Source: UBA7359 sp964523895
GTDB taxonomy: Bacteria; Pseudomonadota; Gammaproteobacteria; Eutrophobiales; Eutrophobiaceae
Assembly (NCBI GenBank): GCA_964523895.1
Contig: CAZGBJ010000002.1
Coordinates: forward strand, 91,303 to 155,302
DNA length: 64,000 nt
Reading direction: 5' to 3'
Below are positions 46,306-53,493 of the stretch, piece by piece. Numbering within the stretch: position 1 is the first letter of the stretch; each line of letters opens with the position of its first letter. The notes below the pieces were generated by a model that saw only the letters and a list, made by a program, of their open reading frames with translations, was not told the origin of the DNA and searched no databases. The position numbers and the translations under genes were made by a program.

Positions 46306-46587
46306 CTAATCCTCGACGGGTAAGTTGACTTGTTTCGCCAACCCATCCTCCGACTGTCCACCTACTATCATTTTTATAGAACGTCCTTTTTGTTTTTTTA
46401 TAACCCTGGTACTGATAATTCCTTCAGGCAATTTTTTTGACATAGTGTCTGTATTAATTGTCTGTTTATCATCAGAGCTCATATCCTCCACTAATGATTC
46501 TTTATAACTGTCTTCTTCTGCTGCAAGTGTAAGATAACTCCATCCCATCATAATAATGATGGGATAGAGCAATGGTCTAATGCGCAT
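46306..46587 (-). CDS. Small secreted protein with a CpaB-like C-terminal tail
   Basis: 93 residues, not matching a family I know. Signal peptide MRIRPLLYPIIIMMGWSYLTLA, then an acidic, probably disordered middle (EEDSYKESLVEDMSSDDKQTIN) and a C-terminal basic segment ending SIKMIVGGQSEDGLAKQVNLPV. That tail parallels the CpaB C-terminus encoded just upstream (DLIIGGASEDGVAKSTTVSV): the GG-x-SEDG-x-AK pattern is common to both. It lies 12 bases after CpaB and before the secretin, so it is inside the tad operon. A role in docking to the same partner as the CpaB tail is an inference. Confidence 0.7.
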   Translation of the reverse strand: MRIRPLLYPIIIMMGWSYLTLAAEEDSYKESLVEDMSSDDKQTINTDTMSKKLPEGIISTRVIKKQKGRSIKMIVGGQSEDGLAKQVNLPVED

Positions 46588-46599
46588 AAGCCTTAACAG

Positions 46600-48711
46600 T
46601 TATTTTTTCTCTCCACTTTCTTTATCTTTTGGTACAGATACGGTTGTTGATTTAGCAACGCCATCTTCACTCGCACCACCGATGATAAGGTCGTAGTTCT
46701 CAGGCGTTTTTAACTCACCTGTAATCGACTGATTTTCGGCAATCAATGCAATCTCATCTGAACTTAGAATCTTGCCATTAGCGCCAATCATGATATTGCT
46801 TGGGTCGACAATATTGCCATCCTTATCAACAATATCTCCATTCTCATTAATGGTGTAACCAGCTGCTTCTAATTGTGCGCGACTGGCGAGTGTCTTACCG
46901 CTCGCGTCAACCAGGTTGCCATTTTCATCGACACCCGATGCGACCTTAATACCAGACGCTTCGAGTTGTTTCTTACTGAGAATCTCGCCGTTAGCAGAAG
47001 TGATCAAATCATCTTTATCAATGACATTGCCATTCGCATCAACAATCTCACCGTTCTCGTTAATGCTGAGACCGGCTGCTGCGAGTTGCTCTTTGGTCAT
47101 GATGCTGCCGTCGGCTGCAACGACCAGGTTATTCGGATCAACGATGTTTCCATCCTTATCCACGATTTGTCCATGCTCATTGACCGTCAGTCCGGCTGCG
47201 GCTAATTGTTCTTTACTTAAGACAGAGCCATCAGCGGCGATATTTAGATCTTCAGGATTAATGACGTTGCCATCTTTATCAACAATCTCGCCATTCTCAT
47301 TGACACTGTAGCCTGCGGCTGCCAATTGCTCCTTCGTTAATACGGTGCCATCTGCATTTACGATGATATCTTTGGTTGAAATAACCTTGCCATTGGCATC
47401 GACGATTTCACCATTTTCATTGACGCTGAGTCCGGCTGCTGCCAATTGCTCTTTGGTCATGACACTACCATCAGCGGCAATAACAACATCATTTGCATTA
47501 ACGACATTACCGTCTTTATCAACCAGTTGTCCGTTTTCATTGACAGTGAGTCCGGCGGCGGCGAGTTGTTGTTTGTTCAACACAGTACCATCTGCGGAAA
47601 CACAAAGGTCAGTTACATTAACGGCATTGCCATCTTTGTCTACGACTTGTTTATTGTCATTGATATTATAACCAGCAGCAGTCAGTTGCTTGCGATTGAT
47701 GAGTTTGTTTTTATCTGCATCGATTAGATTACCATTTATGTCGATGTCTACAGCACAAGCGGCGCGAGAAGCGCGATCTTTCTCTGCTGCAGCCATACGC
47801 GAGGCATTGCCAAATAGATCAGTAGGGGCAACAGAAGTAAAAGAAGAAGCACTTTGATCATCCCGATTACGTAATAATGCCAACATGTCACCTTTGTCTT
47901 CAGCCAAGGTAATCAGAGCCGCCTGGTCTGGCGTTACTTCAATAGTGATATGAGAAAAATGGGTTTCAGTACGGCGTTGTGGTTGTCGTAATGCATCCAG
48001 CGTTTCTTGGTAGGGGTCTCGACCGGTAGCTAATACAGTGATATTTTGCAGTACAGGTATAATAACGTCAGTAGGTGAAATACCGGCTAATAGTGCTTCA
48101 GGTTCTTCTAAGGTATCCGTAGCTGCCAAAAGTTCAGCCGGGATCATATCTTGCGCTTCTTGTGGTAGTAGTTCTAACAGACCGGCTTCTTTTGCAGCGA
48201 TGATCATTGCGGGATTAATACCCGATGTTGCAAATGGAATATTGACAAAAACATCGATGCGATTACCCGGACGTAGAAAGCCGCCAATAGAGTTTACATC
48301 ATCAACAGTAATAGTAATGGCGCGTTTACCTGGAGGTATGATGTCAGAGAAGTCACGAGGAAAATCTTCATCCACAAAGCTTCTTAATAGGGGTTTCCCT
48401 CTACCTAGGTTGGTGGTCAGCGAGCGTCCCAAATAACGGTCAAATTCACTTGGGTAAATAGCATCTTCATGTACATAATTGGTAGGGACAGGACGCTGAC
48501 TAAAAAGGTTTTGTGTTATCTCTTGTCCTTTGCGTAAATCGCCAGTTGCCACAACGACCATGATTTGCCTGGCCTTGTCTTGTTCGTATTTTGCTTTTAA
48601 CTGCGCTTCACGTGTATTTAGATAAAACATTGCTAGCAAAGCGGCGATAATACCGAACCCGATTGCACCTGCCAGTAAAGGCATAGAATTTTTTTCTTGT
48701 TTTTTAGCCAT
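46600..48711 (-). CDS. cpaB: CpaB/RcpC Flp pilus assembly protein with a large repeat insertion
   Basis: 703 residues, more than twice the usual CpaB length of 250-350. Residues 14-30 are a membrane anchor. The SAF domain follows (VVVATGDLRKGQEITQNLFSQRPVP, GKPLLRSF), then the RcpC region (IPPGKRAITITVDDVNSIGGFLRPGNRIDVFV, THFSHITIEVTPDQAALITLAEDKGDMLALLRN). Between about residues 331 and 643 lie tandem 40-residue units of the form ADGxVLTKEQLAAAGLxVNENGxIVDKDGNV, and the protein ends with a short tail (YDLIIGGASEDGVAKSTTVSV). The SAF and RcpC parts look intact, so the insertion is probably a periplasmic arm. Upstream of the secretin it should engage. Confidence 0.92.
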   Translation of the reverse strand: MAKKQEKNSMPLLAGAIGFGIIAALLAMFYLNTREAQLKAKYEQDKARQIMVVVATGDLRKGQEITQNLFSQRPVPTNYVHEDAIYPSEFDRYLGRSLTTNLGRGKPLLRSFVDEDFPRDFSDIIPPGKRAITITVDDVNSIGGFLRPGNRIDVFVNIPFATSGINPAMIIAAKEAGLLELLPQEAQDMIPAELLAATDTLEEPEALLAGISPTDVIIPVLQNITVLATGRDPYQETLDALRQPQRRTETHFSHITIEVTPDQAALITLAEDKGDMLALLRNRDDQSASSFTSVAPTDLFGNASRMAAAEKDRASRAACAVDIDINGNLIDADKNKLINRKQLTAAGYNINDNKQVVDKDGNAVNVTDLCVSADGTVLNKQQLAAAGLTVNENGQLVDKDGNVVNANDVVIAADGSVMTKEQLAAAGLSVNENGEIVDANGKVISTKDIIVNADGTVLTKEQLAAAGYSVNENGEIVDKDGNVINPEDLNIAADGSVLSKEQLAAAGLTVNEHGQIVDKDGNIVDPNNLVVAADGSIMTKEQLAAAGLSINENGEIVDANGNVIDKDDLITSANGEILSKKQLEASGIKVASGVDENGNLVDASGKTLASRAQLEAAGYTINENGDIVDKDGNIVDPSNIMIGANGKILSSDEIALIAENQSITGELKTPENYDLIIGGASEDGVAKSTTVSVPKDKESGEKK
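46783..47721 (-). repeat. 120-bp (40-residue) tandem repeats inside cpaB
   Basis: About eight units. Five central units are exactly 40 residues and align without gaps, each beginning ADG/ASG-like and containing a KEQLAAAG helix, a VNENG turn, then VDKDGNV or VDANGNV. The first unit (DKNKLINRKQLTAAGY..) and the last two (SKKQLEASGIKVASGVDENGNL, SGKTLASRAQLEAAGY..) are diverged, the pattern expected when central units are homogenised by recombination. The DxDGN and ADG loops resemble calcium-binding loops. Repeats persist at DNA level with third-position drift. Confidence 0.93.
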
Positions 48712-48749
48712 AATCCGTTTTACTTTTTAAGTTGGTATTTGTTTGATGT

Positions 48750-49115
48750 TTAAAAAAAACTGGTTGCCTCTTCAGTTATCTGATCGACTAGATAATCTTT
48801 GCCCATGTCTAAATCAGGTACTTCCAAGTCAGGAAAACTGGTGTATTCCTCTAATGCTGTAACTAGAGCTGACGGGTCAATTGGATTGATGACATCTGCA
48901 TCAATTAAGTAATCTGCCAGATTGTCATGATCGGGTAGGGTAGATAAGGAACTGGCGTACGAATAACCTTGATACTTATCATTCATGACCCCGAGTAGAT
49001 CCAGTAATACATCTCCGCCAGGGCCGACAGTCATTACCATGACACCAAACACCAGAACGACAACATATTCGACCATACCCTGGCCTCGCTGCTTTATGTG
49101 CTGTTTCGTTTTCAT
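48750..49115 (-). CDS. Second Flp-type pilin-like protein with an acidic C-terminal domain
   Basis: 121 residues. Type IVb prepilin leader MKTKQHIKQRG with cleavage after Gly11 and Glu at +5 (QGMVEYVVVLVFGVMVMTVG), the same arrangement as Flp. After the helix it carries about 75 residues rich in Asp, Pro and Glu (LPDHDNLADYLIDADVINPIDPSALVTALEEY, FPDLEVPDLDMGKDYLVDQ), so it is longer than a standard Flp pilin. It could be a minor or tip pilin. Between the 247-residue secreted protein and cpaB. Confidence 0.8.
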   Translation of the reverse strand: MKTKQHIKQRGQGMVEYVVVLVFGVMVMTVGPGGDVLLDLLGVMNDKYQGYSYASSLSTLPDHDNLADYLIDADVINPIDPSALVTALEEYTSFPDLEVPDLDMGKDYLVDQITEEATSFF

Positions 49116-49131
49116 GTCAATCCCAATTATC

Positions 49132-49875
49132 TTAAAAAATAGAGTTAGTTACAGAATTGATGACGATCCGAGTGTCATTATTATCTTTTATGAATATCAT
49201 AGTAATTCTATTTCGTTTACTTTTAAAGACTAAACTGTGCATTTTGCCTACGCCGCCAAGATCCGTATCTGTTTCGTTAGTCCAGCCCAAGCCCTCATAG
49301 TGGCTGCGGTAGAAAGCAATATTATTTTCTATCGTATGGTTATTGGAAATAAGTAACGTTTTTGCCTTTTTCCCGGGATCTTTACTGGTTGATTCATTGA
49401 GTACTTGGCTGTCCCTCATTTTGGGTATGCCTTTACCCCGTTCAAAATCAAAATCGTCCATATCGGGTAGACGACCCAGAGATAAATAGCCCCAGGATCC
49501 TTTACCAGTACGCTCATTGACTTGAACCTGCACCGTAAGCAGATAACCTTTTTCAGCGCGGCTGATAATATACCAGGGAGCCGCTGCAATATTTTCCAAA
49601 TAGCCAGGCATATCTTTGCCAACCGGATTTCGCCATTCCTTACGATAAAATTCCACGACGTCTTCTATCGACTTATTACTATGAAATGCGCGTACAGCTG
49701 ATGGAATGCCATTAATTTCCATATTTTGTCCGACCCATTCGACGCTTGCTTGCGGCGGCGGTGGAAAATCAGGCGCGGCGCTGAGTATGGTTGGATTCAA
49801 ACATATAACGATCAGAGCAAACGTTAGCCATGGAGATTGGTTCATAAGTCTATATGTTCGATTAGTCAACATCAT
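49132..49875 (-). CDS. Secreted protein of unknown function inside the tad cluster
   Basis: 247 residues from the ATG that overlaps the TadE stop as ATGA (an ATG four codons earlier and one ten codons later are in frame). N-terminal hydrophobic segment (SPWLTFALIVICLNPTILSA) acts as a signal peptide; mature start near APDFPPPP. Two similar segments, SIEDVVEFYRKEW (with NPVGKDMPGY) and TIENNIAFYRSHYEGLGW, suggest two copies of one small alpha/beta domain. Near the C-terminus VGKMHSLVFKSKRNRITMIFIKD forms a strand-rich end. Its position between pseudopilins makes a periplasmic assembly role plausible; unproven. Confidence 0.78.
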   Translation of the reverse strand: MMLTNRTYRLMNQSPWLTFALIVICLNPTILSAAPDFPPPPQASVEWVGQNMEINGIPSAVRAFHSNKSIEDVVEFYRKEWRNPVGKDMPGYLENIAAAPWYIISRAEKGYLLTVQVQVNERTGKGSWGYLSLGRLPDMDDFDFERGKGIPKMRDSQVLNESTSKDPGKKAKTLLISNNHTIENNIAFYRSHYEGLGWTNETDTDLGGVGKMHSLVFKSKRNRITMIFIKDNNDTRIVINSVTNSIF

Positions 49876-50963
49876 GGTGCCAAGCACTCTCGTTCAGCAA
49901 GTGTGCGAATCACATCAAAATCACACATACCGGCATCATTACATGAATGAGCGCCAATGGTGTCTCCTGTATTCGGGTCAATCAGTCGATCGGGGTGTGT
50001 GGCGTCAATATCAATATGTCCGAGCCACAAACTGCCTTTGTCATCTGCTGGATATATACCTCCTGGATTACACAGGCGTAGTTCAGGCGCAAAGATGGTT
50101 ACGGCATTCCAAATATCTGTCATGCCTGGAATTAGAGTAAACAAAGAAGCTAACATCGTGATCGGTGCCGTACCTCCCACTTGATTATAGGTATGAACTT
50201 TACCGCCTGCATTCCAGGCATTTGATAGCACTGCGGCGCTACTATTAAAATCCAGTGTGCCGCCAGTTAGTTCATTGGATGTACCGGCTACCCCATTCAT
50301 ATTGTTGTAATTTGTCACGAAAGTGGGATTCACAGCCACCTGCATTGAGATGGTTGACTCAGCATAAGCATCATTATTGATTGCATCAAACCCGACATTG
50401 GAGCCCACAAGCCCCATTAGATCACCGAAAATCTCGAAGATGAAACCAATACCATCACTGATGACTTGAACGATGTCGCCGAGTACGGGTACGGTCGGTG
50501 TGTCTTCTGAGCTTCGCAAACTCGCAGTTGCTCCATCAACACCGGAGTATAAAATATTGCCTGCATGATCGGTCCAGAGTGGGTTTCTACTTGCAGTGGT
50601 CCAGTCAGTGACTGAATCTGTACTGGTAATCGGCAAGGTCGTTGTTTCATTACCGGGATTGGTAAAAAAACGTTGCCGCGCCTCTTGTTGAGTCTCTACT
50701 GTAGACTTGAATGGTTGAGTAACAATAGCAGTACCACTGTCATCTTCGAAGCCCGACATGATTTCTGAATTACTGTCATACCAGACAGTGTACTCCCATG
50801 CTTGATAACGTGAGGCCTGAATAGCTGAATGTTTAATATCGATATATTTTGCCAATAGTGAGACACCAAGAAAGAGGGGTACAAGAGCGAATGAGGCACA
50901 AACCAAAAATTCAGTCATAGCTTGACCGCGTTCACTTTTGAATATTCTGTTAATCAGTATCAT
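49872..50963 (-). CDS. TadE-like pseudopilin
   Basis: 363 residues. Leader MILINRIFKSERG, cut after Gly13, then QAMTEFLVCASFALVPLFLGVSLLAKYIDIKHSAIQASRYQAWEYTVW, a TadE-type helix with Glu at +5. The long periplasmic part has no clear domain; Cys pairs sit near the C-terminus (LRLCNPGG, SCNDAGMCDFDV, ERECLAP). It starts one base after the TadG-like stop and is coupled by overlap to the next gene. Confidence 0.85.
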   Translation of the reverse strand: MILINRIFKSERGQAMTEFLVCASFALVPLFLGVSLLAKYIDIKHSAIQASRYQAWEYTVWYDSNSEIMSGFEDDSGTAIVTQPFKSTVETQQEARQRFFTNPGNETTTLPITSTDSVTDWTTASRNPLWTDHAGNILYSGVDGATASLRSSEDTPTVPVLGDIVQVISDGIGFIFEIFGDLMGLVGSNVGFDAINNDAYAESTISMQVAVNPTFVTNYNNMNGVAGTSNELTGGTLDFNSSAAVLSNAWNAGGKVHTYNQVGGTAPITMLASLFTLIPGMTDIWNAVTIFAPELRLCNPGGIYPADDKGSLWLGHIDIDATHPDRLIDPNTGDTIGAHSCNDAGMCDFDVIRTLAERECLAP

Positions 50964-50964
50964 T

Positions 50965-52902
50965 TTAAAATGGTAAATAACTCAATAGATCGCCAAAAAT
51001 AGTATTAAATGAGCCTGTGAGGTTGATAAAATTTTCTTTTTGTTGAATGAGTAAAGCAAGTATACGGTCAGCATAACTCGTCTCGATTAATCGCGCTTGC
51101 CAGTAGGGGTTGAAGGCATTTCCTGTCTCTGTATAACCATCCCCACGATGAAAATGGGAGGCCAGATTATCGGTAGGTCTGGCAAAGTAAAGTTCTGATT
51201 TTGATAAGACAGCCAACTCATCATCAGCGAGATCCTCGGTAAGGGAGAAGCGACCCGTGGGTTCGCTGTTAGCAGGAGTGGTGCTATCAAAATCGGGTTC
51301 GTCTTGCACCAATCCAATAATAACATTCGGCGCTCCGACTCCCATGAAGGACTCATGTCCCGAATTTGAATCAACATAATAGGGCAGGCCTTTATAACTT
51401 TTGTTGACTCGGTTACCGACAGTTGTTTGCAGTGGTTCAAATGAAGATGGATGGATACCATAAGGCCCTGTTCCTGGTACCGTTACGTACCAGGCCGCCA
51501 GATTATTAGCGGCTTCTCCATATTGATCATTTTCGACAGGACCCGGGTTCGTCATATGCCCAGAATTCAAGTTATTGTCTGTTTTACCGACCTCTGCAAA
51601 TCCGGCAGCAAAAGGGACACCGGTGGGGACTGGAATAGAGGGAATGATAGGTATATCAATGCCCCAAAAACTCACAGTCAGACTGAGCGAAGAATCACCG
51701 AAGTCTAGTTCTCCACCTACGTCGAGTAGATCTTCACATGCTCCAAGTATGCAACCCTCAACCCAAAGTCGAAATCGCAAATAAATATCAAGAAATAGAC
51801 CGGTTGTATCGGCGGCGGACCAGTTAACGTTTCCGGCACTGACATTACCAGACGTGGGTAAGACAAAACGCATTTCAGTGCCACCTCTGCGTTCCAAAGA
51901 TATATCAAGGTAAAACTCAAATTCAAAACCGGCCTCAATACAGCCGACGGCACAAGGACCGTAGGGGCCAAACGTTTCACTTTCATCGATATCTATGGGA
52001 GGAAACGCTTTCAGTTCCCAACCTGGACGCCCATCTGCTAACTCTTGAGTAGTGCAGAACAAGCAGAAGGGATCCTGACCGCGGTACATACTGAAGGGAT
52101 CACGGGAATCTCTAATCAGGGCTTGCAGGCGGGCATAACCATAGCCACCATCATAATCTCCATTTGCGTCTTCAGTGCTACCATAATCAGCGACGTCGAC
52201 CGTTGTTGCGCCATAACCAGGGATGCCTCCAGCACTATATACCGTTGTAAATTGGTCGCCGGGTAGGCTGGGGTGTAGACCTAAAGTGGCAATATGTGCA
52301 ATAAGTGAAATAATACCGAAATCAGAGAGTTTGGCACCGGGCGGACCATTTTGTGTGATCGTGTCATCCAGTACACCAATAGAAGAAATAATACTGACGA
52401 TATGCAATATGGTTGAGGCAAAACCGTAAATTTGATTAATGATGTGTAGTGCAGATGTGATCCCATTGGCTAGGGTCTTCATTGCCGTAATTGCTACTCC
52501 CCCACCTGCTTTCCAGACGCTAGTAATTGCTGAAACGATGGGGGTTGAAGTCCCTAAAGTGATTGGTGAGAACAGTAGTTTGTCGTAAAGATCGAGATAT
52601 TGGGCAAATGAATTGAAATGGTATGCCCAGGATGCCAAGCCAACGCTTTGGCCGATGGCGACTTCATTAGCGACGATGCCCCGATTGATATAAGCGGTGA
52701 AATTCATGTCTCGCGCTTCTACCGTAGACATACTATAGGCAGCGGCATCTGCAGCATTTTGCAACTGCATTTTGTTACTGGTGAGTTTCCCCATCTTGAA
52801 CAGGGTGAGGGCGGAGACGACCAAGATTGCCATAAACAGCATCACCATCACCGCAGCCTGACCGCGTTGTGAAGAATGACTTATGGACTTATATCCTGAC
52901 AA
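50965..52902 (-). CDS. TadG-like pilus assembly protein
   Basis: 645 residues. N-terminal helix RGQAAVMVMLFMAILVVSALTLFKMGKLTSNKMQLQNAADAAAYSMSTVEARDMNFTAYINRGIVANEVAIGQ is the classic TadG start. Unlike TadE/Flp it has Met, not Glu, at +5 after the Gly14 junction, so it may be an anchored rather than a cleaved protein. The large periplasmic region contains Cys-rich loops (PFCLFCTTQELAD, GPCAVGCIEAG, EGCILGACEDLL) and WxA-type segments. Second gene of the cluster, after flp. Confidence 0.86.
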   Translation of the reverse strand: MSGYKSISHSSQRGQAAVMVMLFMAILVVSALTLFKMGKLTSNKMQLQNAADAAAYSMSTVEARDMNFTAYINRGIVANEVAIGQSVGLASWAYHFNSFAQYLDLYDKLLFSPITLGTSTPIVSAITSVWKAGGGVAITAMKTLANGITSALHIINQIYGFASTILHIVSIISSIGVLDDTITQNGPPGAKLSDFGIISLIAHIATLGLHPSLPGDQFTTVYSAGGIPGYGATTVDVADYGSTEDANGDYDGGYGYARLQALIRDSRDPFSMYRGQDPFCLFCTTQELADGRPGWELKAFPPIDIDESETFGPYGPCAVGCIEAGFEFEFYLDISLERRGGTEMRFVLPTSGNVSAGNVNWSAADTTGLFLDIYLRFRLWVEGCILGACEDLLDVGGELDFGDSSLSLTVSFWGIDIPIIPSIPVPTGVPFAAGFAEVGKTDNNLNSGHMTNPGPVENDQYGEAANNLAAWYVTVPGTGPYGIHPSSFEPLQTTVGNRVNKSYKGLPYYVDSNSGHESFMGVGAPNVIIGLVQDEPDFDSTTPANSEPTGRFSLTEDLADDELAVLSKSELYFARPTDNLASHFHRGDGYTETGNAFNPYWQARLIETSYADRILALLIQQKENFINLTGSFNTIFGDLLSYLPF

Positions 52903-52988
52903 TGTTAACTCCGTTAAATTGCCAGAATTATCTGAGAATGGGCTTTATTCTTTAATATTGCTGGCTTTTATTATTCTTATAGACGGTG

Positions 52989-53015
52989 CTTCTGCCAGCC
53001 TAAGGCTGGCAGAAG
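52989..53015 (-). promoter_or_regulatory. 12-bp perfect hairpin between flp and the rest of the tad operon
   Basis: CTTCTGCCAGCC and GGCTGGCAGAAG flank a TAA loop, a perfect 12-bp stem 29 bases after the flp stop. No T-run follows on the minus strand, so it is not a full intrinsic terminator. It fits a 3' stabiliser, processing or attenuation element that lets pilin mRNA outnumber the downstream tad transcript. Confidence 0.6.
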
Positions 53016-53043
53016 ATGTCATTCATACTTTAATTAAGGCTAA

Positions 53044-53286
53044 TTATTGTACAGTGTCACTGTCTACGTAGGTTGCCATACCTCTTTGGGTCTCTGCAGC
53101 ACCACCCTCAGTATAAGTATCTGCAGTTGCAGTGCCACCGGATAGCTCTGCCGTCATGTTACCCATTTGGTCGGTAATGGTGTCGCCAAAGACACTATAG
53201 ATACCGATTGCTGCAATAGCGATTAGCGCAACGATGATGATGTATTCTGTCATGCCTTGACCTAACTGTTTCATAAAACGTTTCAT
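53044..53286 (-). CDS. flp: Flp major pilin
   Basis: 80-residue type IVb prepilin: leader MKRFMKQLG, cleavage after Gly9, mature QGMTEYIIIVALIAIAAIGIYSVFGDTITDQMG with Glu and Tyr at +5 and +6 as in Flp1. The C-terminal half is Gly/Ala/Thr-rich (SGGTATADTYTEGGAAETQ). A strong GGAGAGAG ribosome binding site precedes the ATG. First gene of the tad cluster, upstream of the hairpin; the separate promoter region and hairpin suggest it is the most abundant product. Confidence 0.92.
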   Translation of the reverse strand: MKRFMKQLGQGMTEYIIIVALIAIAAIGIYSVFGDTITDQMGNMTAELSGGTATADTYTEGGAAETQRGMATYVDSDTVQ

Positions 53287-53333
53287 ATTTCTCTCTCCAG
53301 AAAATTTACTAACTATTAAGCACTTAATGTCTA

Positions 53334-53362
53334 ATTATTGCTCCTAATCAGGCTAAACGCAA
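53334..53362 (-). promoter_or_regulatory. Possible flp promoter
   Basis: On the minus strand, TTGCGT (53362-53357), 17 bases, then AATAAT (53339-53334), about 50 bases before the flp ATG. The -10 matches consensus at five of six positions, the -35 only at three, so this is tentative. It is divergent from the htpG promoter in the same 207-base gap. Confidence 0.35.
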
Positions 53363-53421
53363 TGTCCGGTTCGGGTAAATTATTAACTAAATATCAACTC
53401 TAAGTGGTTTCCCAATAAATA

Positions 53422-53449
53422 CTTGAAATAAATCAGTTAATCCCAATAT
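53422..53449 (+). promoter_or_regulatory. Heat-shock (sigma-32-type) promoter of htpG
   Basis: CTTGAAA at 53422-53428, a 13-base spacer, then CCCAATAT at 53442-53449. The E. coli sigma-32 consensus is CTTGAAA, 11-16 bases, CCCCATnT, so the -35 is perfect and the -10 differs at one base. It ends about 44 bases before the htpG ATG, as expected for a heat-shock chaperone. Confidence 0.8.
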
Positions 53450-53493
53450 ATGCCAGACAACAAATTCATATCATTTTGAGGTGGAATACAAAC

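Noticed and set aside
46783..47721. Repeat array considered as a CRISPR
   Set aside because: Units are 120 bp with no unique spacers and are in frame within a gene.
46873..47727. Plus-strand frames opposite the cpaB repeats
   Set aside because: They mirror the 120-bp repeats (repeating Ser/Ala/Leu strings) and have no ribosome binding site or known fold.
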